From contig LNGK01000008.1 of the NCBI GenBank assembly GCA_001510575.1, positions 4,205,541 to 4,269,540 on the forward strand: a stretch of 64,000 nt of DNA, in the 5' to 3' direction. How positions within the stretch are numbered: the first letter of the stretch is position 1; every line of letters begins with the position of its first letter. This DNA comes from Knoxdaviesia capensis. Its lineage: Eukaryota > Ascomycota > Sordariomycetes > Microascales > Gondwanamycetaceae. The translations under genes and the position numbers were made by a program. The notes beneath the pieces are model-generated. The model did no database searches and was not told where the DNA came from. It saw nothing but the letters and a program-made list of their open reading frames with translations. Positions 11,759 to 22,642 of the stretch are shown here, in pieces.

Positions 11759-12331
11759 ATGGTGAGCGAGTGTCCCATGCGATCTATATATCTGGGGCGG
11801 TTGTGTGGTGGTCCACGGACAGAGACAGCGGCCGCCGACTGTGGCATCAGCCCGGTGTCTCTGCACCCTGGAGCTCCCTCGCACAACCCCCCGTCCATCC
11901 AGTCATCCCCCACTAACCACATCTCTATGCGCCACAAAACCAACAGCTAGACAAACTCGTCGGACTCGCCATGCTCGTGGCCGCGTCAATCGTTTTCCTC
12001 TACTATACGCTGTGGGCCCTGGTGATGGTACGTTTCTAGCTATCCCGTCCCCTCCCACAGTCTCGCCCTTATACCGTTCCCTCCAACATCCACACTCTCC
12101 AGCATGTGTATACCCCAACACTAACAAAGATGGCAACAGCCCTTCGTCGACGATGACCACCCCCTCCAAAACTTCTTCCTCCCCCGTGTCTGGGCCATCC
12201 GCATCCCCGTCATCCTCCTGCTCGTCGGCTCCGCCGTCGTCGGCTCCTTCATCGGCACCGTCATGATCCGCAGCAACCGCAAGAAGGCCGCAAAGGCCAA
12301 GGCTGCCGCAGCCGCCGCGAAGATGAAGTAA
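11759..12331 (+). CDS. dpm2: Dolichol-phosphate mannose synthase subunit 2 (DPM2)
   Basis: Exons 11759-11761, 11947-12027 and 12140-12331 give 91 residues. The introns are GTGAGC..ACAG (185 bp) and GTACGT..ACAG (112 bp). The first coding exon is the ATG alone. DPM2 is a small ER membrane subunit that stabilises the Dpm1 catalytic subunit and supports dolichol-P-mannose supply for N-glycans, O-mannosylation and GPI anchors. The protein starts MLDKLVGLAML, with a first membrane helix at about 5-27, the conserved PFVDDDHPLQ loop at 29-38, then FFLPRVWAIRIP and a second helix at about 48-70, and a short basic/Ala tail. This two-helix plan and length match the family. No single frame spans the gene; it appears only after splicing, and all junctions are in phase. 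Confidence 0.92.
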
Positions 12332-13732
12332 ACACCCGACGTCAGTCTTCAGCAACACAGCCGGTGGGGCCGGGGTCTTCCGTAATCTGTGAGATCACAC
12401 GCGCACACACAGAGGAGGAGAGCCGTGTATGCTCAGAAGCCTATGAAAGCTACAACCCCCCAAACTTCAACAACAATCTCAGTCTGAGAACTCTTTTTCC
12501 TTTTCTCTTGAAACTATACTATACATACTTAGGGCGGGCGGAAGCGTACGTGTCACGCATCAAGGAGGGAACGGACGGATCAGCAGCAGCGAAAGCGGAA
12601 AGAAAAAAAAAAAGAGACATGAACCCAAATCTCCATCATAAAATTATCCACGAGTGTTAATCTTTAGACCCTTTACCCCAAAAATAACAACCAAGAACAA
12701 AACACATGATCATGAAATTCTACGTCCTCCCGTGCCGTACCATACACAGCACGGAACGTCCGCTCGCTACAAGGAAACATTGAGCACAGCACATCACGAT
12801 TCATAGACAATACTCGTAAGATCTTCAAGAAGAAAAAAACCTGCGTTTGCGTATCTGATAAAGTTTGATTTGTTTGTTTTTTTTTTTTGGTTGTTGTTAC
12901 TTTGCTTCGACAAGAGTCCCATCACCACTGGACTGGCATTGGGACAGAAAAAGGGGGGGGTATGAAAAAGGAAATAAGGAATGAGGGGGAAAATGACAAG
13001 AAACGAGAGGGGAAAGTGTGTACCAGAAAAAATACCGTTTCCCAAATCCCCGTGCCCATACGCAATCCCACCAGAAGAATAGTGATCAAGGCAAATAAAG
13101 GAAATCGACGAGAAGGCGTTGAAGCCCCCTGACACACCACTGCCATCATCACGTTCGCCCCCTCTGCCATAAGCTAACAGCCACTGCAAAACACCACAAG
13201 TCAACTCCGAGGACAGACGCCGACTCGCACGTCCCCGTCCAAAAGCAGTATCTCAAGCCCAGCGTGCTCGAGCTCTTTTCCAAAGATGGTGCAAAGACAG
13301 CCATGAACGGTGAAGAGCCACCTGCCCGGATGAGTGGAATATAGGATAAACAAGAAAAAAATAACACACACAAGGAGTCCGGTCCGATTCAGTTGCAAGG
13401 CAAAAAGACCGGCATAGGCAAAGAGACAGGAAGACATACAAGTGAGCGTAGCTGAGAAAATGAGGGTGACAGAAGACAGTGAAAGTCATGGCAGAAGGAG
13501 GAAATCAGAGAGAGACAGGCACATACACACACAGAGAAGCAAAGCAATGGAAACAAGAGCAAAAAAATGTGAAAGATCAAGCCATGCTTCTGGCAAGGAA
13601 AAGTCAGAAAACAAGAGCAAACATCAGATTTGAGCCGCAAATTCAAGCAAGAAAAAAAGTGTATCTTATCCTATGGAGTCAAGATAACCTGGAACGGGGT
13701 GAAGGAGCAGTCGCATGAGTGCTCATACACCC
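12332..13732. other. Convergent spacer between DPM2 and the BCAS3-like gene
   Basis: About 1.4 kb without supported coding sequence. A- and G-rich runs dominate on the plus strand (for example 12600-12620 and 12940-13030). Short open frames on both strands give low-complexity translations only. Confidence 0.55.
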
Positions 13733-16700
13733 TTACACCCGCTGGTCTGCAAAGTCCAGGACCTCACAGTCATCCTCAAAGAAGCCGTCTTCATCGGTCT
13801 GGTACGGGTGGTCCCCGTGGCGGCCACCACCACGTCGGCGACGGGTAGTCACAACGATTTGCTCTTCGTTTGGCCCGCTGCCGAACTGCAGAACACGCTC
13901 CATAGCCGTCGCCGGAAGAGCCCGCGGGTCAGAATAGTATCCCGAGCCACTTAGTCCCCCGTCACCACCAGACACGGAGCCGGCTCCGCGCATGCTGCCA
14001 AAGTCATCGTCGACGAGGGTAAGCCCAAGATCAAGCTGCTTGGTCCGGATGGGCTGCCCAAAGGCCCAGGCCCGTCGGGTGGGCGCTGGAGTCGGCACTG
14101 AGACCGGCTCGGGAATTTCAATCGGCTCAGCTTCAGCAGTGCCCGACGGCGGAATAGCAGCGGCCGAAGAGGGCGACGATGATTCGGCCATCGCGGCAAA
14201 TGCTGCCGCGGCAACACCAGCGGCACCCTTCCGCTTGTTCTTCTTGGACTTCTTCGGCATCATGACCACATCATCCAAAGTAGTTTCAGCCAGCATCGAA
14301 GCAACCTCCACAGTCTGGGAAGCAGTCAAATCTTCAACCTGGGGTATTTGCAGCATTGGAGGCAGGGCCACAGCAGGGACCACTGGCGAAACCGGGGCAC
14401 GATGGACCGGGAATGCCGAGGTCCGCGCCGGAGCCGGCGGTGCAGCAGCAATCTTAACGACATACTCGTGCAGGGAAACCCGCCGGTCGGTGTGGAACGG
14501 TTGGTAAGGCGCGCTGCAGTCTATCTCAGCCTGCGGGATTGAAGCCTCCGGGCTCACCCGACGAGCTGCTCCACTACCGCCCCCGGCGCTGGGGGTGCCT
14601 CGATCTGGCCGGGGCGATCGCGTGCCAACGGAGACGTTGTTTCCGGCCTCCATCTCGCGATCGCTCAGGTATAGATCGTCATCACGGTTGACAAGTCGGC
14701 ACACCGCCGGGGACACGGTATCCTCGGGGAGTTGGGCAACTCTGAAGTCTCTGTACGTGCTGCCCCGGAACGAGTGCGAGCCGGGGGTGCGCAAGTTGCT
14801 GTTGGGCCCATCTCCACCACGGCGAGGCTTGGACGAAAAAGTTCTCACAACCCCTCCAGCAGCCACAACCAAAGTCTGTGACTTCCGGCTCGCAATCCAA
14901 GCCACACAGCCGGGGCGGGGAGGCAGCGAGGCCTGAGACGAAGAGGACGGCAGAGACACGCGGTTTTCACCAGTGTGCCGCAGCTGGTTGATTGCATTTC
15001 CAGTCCGGCCAAGGGAGTTGCTGATGCTCGCGGCAATCACACGTCCCCCATGACTGGCAGACTCAACAATGTTGGGGCCGGTCAGGCCGCCCGATCCTCC
15101 AGATCCGCCGACGCCAGCTCCTGCCACCGATGCAGCGCTACTGCGGCGCGGTCGGTTCATGAGAGGCCGGGCAGCTCCAATGGCAGCACCGATGGCAGTA
15201 GAAGCAATGGAGACAGCGGAGCTAGAGGCTTCAGATGACGCCGTCACCGCCGGCTTGATTTCTCCGCGGCGTCTCGGTGGCGGCCAGGTGAAGGCGCTAG
15301 AAGGCATATCCAGAAGGTGCACAGTGCCACGCTCAGTCACCATAGCAATCTGCTCACCGTTTGGCTTCGTCCAGGAAACATCGACAATACGAGCCACAGT
15401 CATACGAGAGAATTGGGCAATTTGTCGAACGCGCGGACCGGAAATATTAGTAATGATGCCGGTGGACTGGAGAGCAGAAGACTTGCTGTACTGAATGCGC
15501 ATCAAGTCCCAGGCGGTCTGCACATCGCCTTTGGTTGACACAGTCACGAGGACCAGTCCAGACGGAGCAAACGACAAAAAGCTGCAGCCCTGGGGAGCGG
15601 GGAAGGTCGACAAGGGATGGATCGAGGTGAAGTTGGCCAAGGTCTCAACATCGATAATCGAAACGATACCAGGGTCCTTGCTCACAGCCTGTCCCGGAGT
15701 ACCATGGGTGGGGGGGAAGTGAGGATTGTCGAGGCGAGATGGGTATGAAGAGGCCCAGGATTGTTGTTGTTGCTGCTGTTGCTGCTGTTGTTGTTGTTGC
15801 TGCTGCTGGGGCGGAGAGCGAGCCTGGTTCGGGGATTGGTTTCCCTTGGACCAGTAGCTATTCCATGCCTGCAGGCCCTGCTGGCCGACCCAGCGAGCTG
15901 AATGAAGAAGTTCCTGGGTGGTTTCCCGCATGATCTTGTTCACAAGACCCTCAGACGCGGGCCGGTCGACACTGCACGTGACACCGGGAAGCTGCGGAGG
16001 TGTTGTGGAGGAAAGCCCGGGAGCCTTTCCAACGAGTGGAACCGGAACATGGGCACGAATGGAGATTTGAGACGACGGAGTGGCGGGGCAATAGGCGATC
16101 CAGCGTCCGGAAAGAGCGAAAATTGGCTGGTTTGGGGCGGGTCGAGGTGTGGGAGCAGCAGCAGGGCTGCGCGAGCGGTCTCCCTCCTCAGTGACCTCTG
16201 GGCGGGGGTGCTGTTGAATGGTAGTCCACAGCTTCCCATAGCATCCAAACTGAACGGTGTCATCCGATTGCTCCGAGGCAATCTGGCGATACACCCAGAT
16301 TTCACCCGTAGCTCCAGACGAGACCAGGACCGTTCCCAACTCCGCCTTGATGCTCAAGAACCCGGTTGGGGGAGGTGGCTGGAATAGCCGATTGGTGATG
16401 GCAATTGGCGATGAAATGGGGACTGCGGGCATCTCCATCAAGACACTGACAAGCTTATTCGTGCGCAGAGAATAAACTTCGACGGTAGTCTGGTAGGAGT
16501 CGATGATGGGTGGGGACTGGGGGGCCCGGGCGGGAGTATCAGGGGGAATGTGGTGGTCGGCACGACCGGAGATGGCAGTTTGGGGGCGGGAGTTCACGTT
16601 GGCAGAAACGTTGGCAGCGTTCAGACGAGGATGTTGATCATTGTCAGAGTCATCTTCTGACACGATGACGGGGCCATGGACGACCACGGCAACCAGGGGG

Positions 16701-17524
16701 AAGAGCGAGGCAGCCGTGGCGGTAGAATCAGAGCCAGGAGTCCAAGGAAGGACCTTTGCATTCAAGACTCCACCGCGGAGGCCAGACAAACTGTAAATGT
16801 GCTCCAGGCCTTTCTTGGAGACAGCATAGACCTCTAGGCCGCCCTCGTACCCGGCGAGAACGACATTATCGGAGCCGGGATGAGACTCCAGGCCCTTGCG
16901 AGGAATGGTGTCAAAGCCAAAATGGTAGCCTCGGTCGCCCGCAGACAGGCCGGGCTGGTTGGATATCTCGAAATCAAGCATGTCGGGAGTACCATAGAAG
17001 TGAGGTTGCGGATGGTGGGGGAGAGGGGGCATGGAGGGAATCCGCGCATGTCCCAGCTGTGAGGCAGTGGAGCCCCGGCGGTAGGAAGCGGAGGAAGCGG
17101 GTTGGGCAGCAGACGCCATCGGGCCAGATGGGGATCGGTAGGTCGGGCCGGCCCCAGCATCCATGTGGTAGCTCAGGGGGCGCTTGTAGTTGTTCATGGA
17201 GCTTGGTGGGGACATGGACAGGGAGTGGTTCGCGGCGGCCGCCGAGGGATATTGTCGAGGTGCGACTCCAGAGATGGCAGCACGGGACAAGCTCCAAGGC
17301 TGGCGAGCAATGGGCGCGTGGCGGCCAGGGTCTTCATAGGAAGATGGCTGGGTGGGGGGAGATTCTCCACTTAGGCTAATGAGGTTTCCCGGAGAGCTGG
17401 CCAGAGCACCGCGAGCCCAATCAGGAATGGAGGTACTTGGAGCGGTGCTGGCAGATATGGAGGTGGAGGAGAGCGCATCGAGGGCGGGGGAAGGCACGGC
17501 GGCGGGGTTTGTCTCCGGCATCAT
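13733..17524 (-). CDS. BCAS3-family WD40 protein
   Basis: A single 1263-residue frame. The N-terminal 180 residues are Ser/Pro-rich. Degenerate WD40-like beta-propeller sequence follows, with DNVVLAGYEGGLEVYAVSKKG near 220-245, a Ser/Pro linker, and a block around 525-560 (LVNKIMRETTQELLHSARW). A polyglutamine run lies at about 573-588. Then come propeller blades with CSFLSFAPSGLVLVTVSTKGD and AWDLMRI. A conserved C-terminal block around 1000-1020 (PYQPFHTDRRVSLHEYV) is typical of fungal BCAS3/Atg18-like relatives. In animals BCAS3 with PHAF1 binds PI3P on autophagosome precursors; whether that applies in fungi is inferred. The very C-terminus is charged and Gly-rich. The upstream 2 kb is CT-rich on the coding strand and may be a long leader. 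Confidence 0.85.
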   Translation of the reverse strand: MMPETNPAAVPSPALDALSSTSISASTAPSTSIPDWARGALASSPGNLISLSGESPPTQPSSYEDPGRHAPIARQPWSLSRAAISGVAPRQYPSAAAANHSLSMSPPSSMNNYKRPLSYHMDAGAGPTYRSPSGPMASAAQPASSASYRRGSTASQLGHARIPSMPPLPHHPQPHFYGTPDMLDFEISNQPGLSAGDRGYHFGFDTIPRKGLESHPGSDNVVLAGYEGGLEVYAVSKKGLEHIYSLSGLRGGVLNAKVLPWTPGSDSTATAASLFPLVAVVVHGPVIVSEDDSDNDQHPRLNAANVSANVNSRPQTAISGRADHHIPPDTPARAPQSPPIIDSYQTTVEVYSLRTNKLVSVLMEMPAVPISSPIAITNRLFQPPPPTGFLSIKAELGTVLVSSGATGEIWVYRQIASEQSDDTVQFGCYGKLWTTIQQHPRPEVTEEGDRSRSPAAAPTPRPAPNQPIFALSGRWIAYCPATPSSQISIRAHVPVPLVGKAPGLSSTTPPQLPGVTCSVDRPASEGLVNKIMRETTQELLHSARWVGQQGLQAWNSYWSKGNQSPNQARSPPQQQQQQQQQQQQQQQQSWASSYPSRLDNPHFPPTHGTPGQAVSKDPGIVSIIDVETLANFTSIHPLSTFPAPQGCSFLSFAPSGLVLVTVSTKGDVQTAWDLMRIQYSKSSALQSTGIITNISGPRVRQIAQFSRMTVARIVDVSWTKPNGEQIAMVTERGTVHLLDMPSSAFTWPPPRRRGEIKPAVTASSEASSSAVSIASTAIGAAIGAARPLMNRPRRSSAASVAGAGVGGSGGSGGLTGPNIVESASHGGRVIAASISNSLGRTGNAINQLRHTGENRVSLPSSSSQASLPPRPGCVAWIASRKSQTLVVAAGGVVRTFSSKPRRGGDGPNSNLRTPGSHSFRGSTYRDFRVAQLPEDTVSPAVCRLVNRDDDLYLSDREMEAGNNVSVGTRSPRPDRGTPSAGGGSGAARRVSPEASIPQAEIDCSAPYQPFHTDRRVSLHEYVVKIAAAPPAPARTSAFPVHRAPVSPVVPAVALPPMLQIPQVEDLTASQTVEVASMLAETTLDDVVMMPKKSKKNKRKGAAGVAAAAFAAMAESSSPSSAAAIPPSGTAEAEPIEIPEPVSVPTPAPTRRAWAFGQPIRTKQLDLGLTLVDDDFGSMRGAGSVSGGDGGLSGSGYYSDPRALPATAMERVLQFGSGPNEEQIVVTTRRRRGGGRHGDHPYQTDEDGFFEDDCEVLDFADQRV
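15761..15808 (-). repeat. Polyglutamine tract in the BCAS3-like gene
   Basis: About sixteen consecutive Gln codons on the minus strand (TTG/CTG triplets on plus), between the N-terminal propeller section and the next blade. It is the second long poly-Q run in the window, after 355-402. Confidence 0.9.
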
Positions 17525-20500
17525 TTCCGGGGAGAGAAGAGGCGGAGAGGATCCCAGAGAGGAGGAAGGGGTTTTTGAGAGAGACCCAAGTGAACCGTTC
17601 CTAGAGAGTCATGGTGGAGGTGTCAATTAGTCGGTCGGTCTGGCAGTGAAAGATGGCAAAACAGAGGAACAGAGGAGAAAAGAAGGGTTTGGAGAGCTGT
17701 TTTGCACATAGACCAATAGACAAAGAGAGAGGGTTATAGGACAACAACAAAAAGAAGGTTGAGGCTAAGCCCCAAAACAAAACACACAAATACAACATAG
17801 AAGCCAAATGATGACATTAAATCAGGCTAGGACCAGAGGTAGGAAAGGGGGGGGAGATTGGGGAGTTGACATGATAACATACTGCTTCCTCACCGCGGCA
17901 AGAACACCTCCATCTTTTGACTGATTGGATTTCTCTGTAAGAAAATAAAAATAGGGGAATGGTTAGAAGAAGAAAGGTCAAGACATGTGAGAGAGATGGA
18001 GAAAAAAGAACACGGGAAAGTACATGTAAGTAGCTTCTCAGCGCAGATCACTCGGTCATCACAAGATCGTTGAACAAAATAAAAACTCACTGGGGGGCAT
18101 GTGTCCCGACGGCGACAAGAAAGGGAGGCGTCAAGAGCAGAAGAGCCGACCTGGCGCAAGAGTTTCCTCTGGCTCAGGGAGCGGGTGAAAACACGGATCA
18201 CAGATAGGGAGAGATAACCAGAGCGATAGCGGCGAGTTTGCAGGCTCAGAAAGGGAGATGTATGACTCTGATATGGTGGTTCCGATGCGTCAGGAAACGG
18301 CGTGCAGATAAAGCGGCTGTTATATGGACTCGAGCAGCAGTGATGGGCCAGTTTCTTGGTTGGATGGATAGAGGGAATTATTATAGATTATATACGAAGA
18401 GGTCTCGGGGGGAGAAGGAAGCAGAGAGAAACAGCTGGAGGAAACTGTCCGGGTCAGGAACAGCTTTGGGGAGGGGTTCACCAGCAAGTGGATCTGAAGA
18501 ATCGAAGCTCGGCGGTGCGGGATCGATAAGGGGGATGTGGATAGTGGGGGCGGGTATTACAATGCAGGTCAAGAAAGACAGGACTTCACAGGCACAGCCG
18601 TGAAGGAAATGAAGAAGAAGATGTGGAAGAGAAGATAATCGAGAAGAAAAAAAAAAAAAAAGGCAAAAAAAGAATCCAAACGCTGAGACAATATATGCAA
18701 TGAATGATTTATGGGTATATATATAGGATCGTGAGTTTGCTATGGAGATCAACACGCGAGACGAGAGATAGCGACGGAGCGAAGGCGGAGCAGCTTGAGG
18801 GGACTTGAGGAGGGGTCCGGAAGTCGAGGAAGCAAGCGAGAGGAGACGAGAACGGCAACCCAAAGCGAATACAACCAGGACAAAGCCGAGGTGTGGTGTC
18901 GTGAACGAGGAGCCAGATGAGTCAGAACGAACGACAGATGGTAGGTTGGAGGTCAACGGCAACGGAGACGGCAACGGAAGTCGAGCGAGAAACACGGAGG
19001 ATATCAGAAAGTCCGGGGCCCACGCGGAGTAGAGTGTGGTGAGCGAGAGATAGGGAGAGAATGAGGACGCCGAAGCGGGGGAAGCGAAGCGAGAGAAGAA
19101 AAGACGCGTAAGAGCGAGAGTCACGGTAGGAGTTCAAGGAAGAGAAGCGAAATCAAGGAAGATCAAATAGAAGAGAGAAAGTGACAGTATAGCCAAGAAA
19201 AAAAGAAGTGAAGCCAGGTAGAGAAAGAGAGGAAAAATAATAAGTAGGTAAGCAGCAGGGTTTCTGAGTTTGAGATATGGAGAAAAAGAAGAAAGAAGAG
19301 GAGGAAGAGAAGAAGAAAAGAGTCATAGGTAGGTCAGCGACGAAGAAGATACGATGACAAGGTGCAGCCAAAGGTTCGGACAGCGGCAGAGTCACACGGC
19401 GGACCAGACAGGGAAGGCTGAGAGATTTAGGGATGGATAAGGAAAACAGATTTGGGGGCGGGGGGGGGTAGCAAGTCACTAATGGCGGGCGTCGCGCGGG
19501 TAGAGATACTTTGACAGCCGGGAAGCTTGAGATTGCTACAGTGAGATAGGGACGTAGAGAGGGGGAAAACGGGCGAATGTGGCTTTGGTGGAGCTACTTG
19601 GAGTTAGGGTAGGAAGCGTTATCACTGAAGGTTCACTGCTAGTGTCGCTGATCGCGGGAGACAAGGGGGGGGAGGGGGGTTCGTATATAAATGGCCCCAG
19701 GCACGGTGCTGTACCTGCACATTGTATCTGTACACTCTACAGTAAGTAAGTACTTCGCTGGCCAGCAGGCGGGCAGATACGGTCTCGCCTGGCGGCTGAT
19801 TTCATATTCATGTTACCGCTGGCCACGGCCGCGTCTACTCTGCCTGCGTATGTATTCTCACTCGATGAGGAGGTCGTTCTGTCGGTCGTCGGTCGGAGTG
19901 GAAGGCGCAATGCACTTCCACTCCTTCCGCACCCGGTTCGAACACCGCCAAAAAAAAAAAAAAAGAGAAAAAGAGAAAAAGAGAGAAGAAAGGCAGAACG
20001 CGAAAGAGCAGACAGAACCCGACAAACGAACAAACGGACGAACAAGGTACAACCTAGCATAGTGCGCAGTGGCCCCAATCAAACACGGTGCTTCAGTTAG
20101 CCAGATGACGAACTTCCGTGTGTGTGTTTTGATGGTCGCGTTTTAGGTAGGCGTTTGCAGGTGACCCCGTCAGGGAGACGGCAAGTGGAAAGTCCTTCTT
20201 TGTACTTGTGTATAAGGAAGATTCAGCTGATCTAGCTTTGGCAAGTACTGTTTATCACCCGAGTAACAGGTGACAACACTCACCCAAATTCACTCGCCAC
20301 ACTTTGCTCTCTCTGATCACCGCCTCCTCCACGCCCCCCCAAGGTGTCAGGTCGCTTGGAAGTTGAAGTCAGTGGCCCTACAGGCGTCTTTACCTTTACC
20401 GCCTGGACGCCTGGCCTGGCCTGGCCCTAAGAGGATGTGTATATATCTGCAGGTTCTCGCTTCTCTGCTGCCTACAGCCGCATCTTCTCTCAAATGACTG

Positions 20501-22642
20501 AGATCACGAGTGTGGCGCCTCCCGAAGCACATCGACGTCGTCATTTTAGGCGGAGGAAGGACCATATATGCATGCACTGTACCGCACTGTGGCCGCTGGT
20601 ACTTGCACCCCACCATGTGTTCCTTCCCTAAGCGCCTGTACTGTACATAAGCTCTGCATACAACCAGCCACCTCAAGCTCCAGGCGGTTTAACGTGGTGT
20701 GGCTTGCCCATACAGTTTCTTCGCTGAGAGGGTTAAACGGCACACAAGCAAAGGTCGGCGCATCGGCGTGACTCCGACTCATGTGCGTTGGGTGTCATCT
20801 TCTTTTATATTTAAGCGGGCGTGCCTGGATAATACGGTTGCGCAAATAGGCAAACACGGCCTCAAAAATCTGGCCGGGAACACTCATAACCGCTCCGTCA
20901 GCTGTCACTCACGCACTGGCCAGAGTCGAGCAATGTACCTGTACCCTGATAGAGAGCGCGAAGAAAAGCTTCCTGCATAATCGCAAATCAGTGGGACCGC
21001 TTTTGAGGGGAACACTGGAAAGTTGACGTTGCACTGCATGGGGGGGTGAGGGGGAAGCTTTCTGAAAGAGGCCAGCTTTATCAGTCTATCAGGCCGTTCC
21101 GTCTTGTCCATATACAGCAACCGGTAGCCTCTTCATCCCCGTGCAGGATTCCGAGCTTTTAATAGAACCCGGCCACAGTGATGTGCCTGAACGAAGCAAA
21201 GTTCCCACTCAAAACCGGTCCTTGGACGAGGTTCCAGATTACCCAAGTTCCCCCTCAACATTCCTTGATTTCCCTCCTGTCAGCCGAAACGTGATCTGCA
21301 GCCCAGCTTCTCATTTGTCGCTGCACCACCAATGACATCAGCCCGTCCACAAGAACCCGGCGGCTTTTCTCGTGTGGCCGGAAAGAGAGAGAGAGAATAA
21401 TTAATATCGCCAGATATCTCCCCCTCCCCTCCCCTTCGCGGCTGGCCATCCGATCCCGTCATCGCTGCTCACAGGCGTTTGCTCACGCAGTGTTTCACAG
21501 TTGATCCGGGTCGTGCATGGAGATTTTTTTCCGGGGGGAAGAGAAACGTCATTTCACAGACACACAGAACAGGGTGGTGTGGAAGACGAAGCGGGGAGGG
21601 GGGGTCCGTCTAGGGTTAGGGGTGCGGCTGAGACATTTCCTCGGGCAACATGTCCGGGAACAGCGTGAAGCTGAAAAGGAAAGGAATGAAAGACAGGTTC
21701 TTCCCCTCCAGGACAACCGAAGCACAGCACCCTCGCAATCTCGGAGTTTATAGCGGTCGGGTTGAGCAAGATTTGTTTCTGGCTTGGGCCACTCGACGAT
21801 CCTTCATGCTGCTAAAGAGCAGACAGGCAGTGAACCAGACTCCGGATCAAGCACTATTCGCCGCTCGTATTGTTGGGCACATGAATAGAAATAGAAACAT
21901 GACGGTATTTAGGGGACCCATCAAAACCTACCCATAAAAGGTGTCCAAACTGCGCTTTCCGTCGTCTAGTGCCGCCATGTGCCCGATCCAGGCATCCTGG
22001 CTGGTTCCTGGAGGCGAATCTACATACTTGTCCTAAAAAATAAAATAAAAACCGTCAACCGAAGTTCTCAGAACAGATCTGGTTGTCTCTTGAGGATTTA
22101 GCTGACAATTAACTATCTGAGATACGCATTCCACAGGAAAAAAAAAGAAAATGACTTTCTCGCAACATATCAGATCTAGCTTTGTGACACATACAGCTCA
22201 AGCAAGACCACCACTCTCAACAACCGCGGGGAACTGAAGAAGAAGAAAACGATCCACTTAGCAACACCGACGGCAGAATAAATAACAGAGAAGCGAAGAG
22301 AAAAGAAAAGAAAAAAAAAAACACCGCCCACCAGACATACGTTCCCCGTATCTAGCCCAGAACATGATCCAACACAAAAAGAACCTCCCCCCCCAAATAG
22401 AAGACAAGCTGATCAAGTAGAAAACTCCACGCATGAAATTGAAAAAAAAAAAAAAAAAGAAAGGAACCTCTAACCGGAAAAAAAAGGTTATGGCCCACGT
22501 TTTGAAAACCCCCGTCCGGGGCCCGAAGTTGCGGCGGGGTCCACTGTGGATCCCGGACCGGAACCCAAGACTCCACCAACTAACTAAGTAAAAAACAAAA
22601 AAAAGAAAAAAAAAAAGCAACGAAGGAAGTGGAAGGTGAAGA
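17525..22642. other. Long upstream region of the BCAS3-like gene and spacer, no gene supported
   Basis: About 5.1 kb. Bases 18600-19350 are strongly purine-rich on plus (pyrimidine-rich for the minus-strand BCAS3-like gene), consistent with a long CT-rich leader or promoter. Bases 19690-22600 hold only short frames; there are A-runs at 19950-19965 and 22440-22460. A two-unit telomere-type TTAGGG motif lies at 21611-21621. I see no tRNA or transposon signature. Confidence 0.5.
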
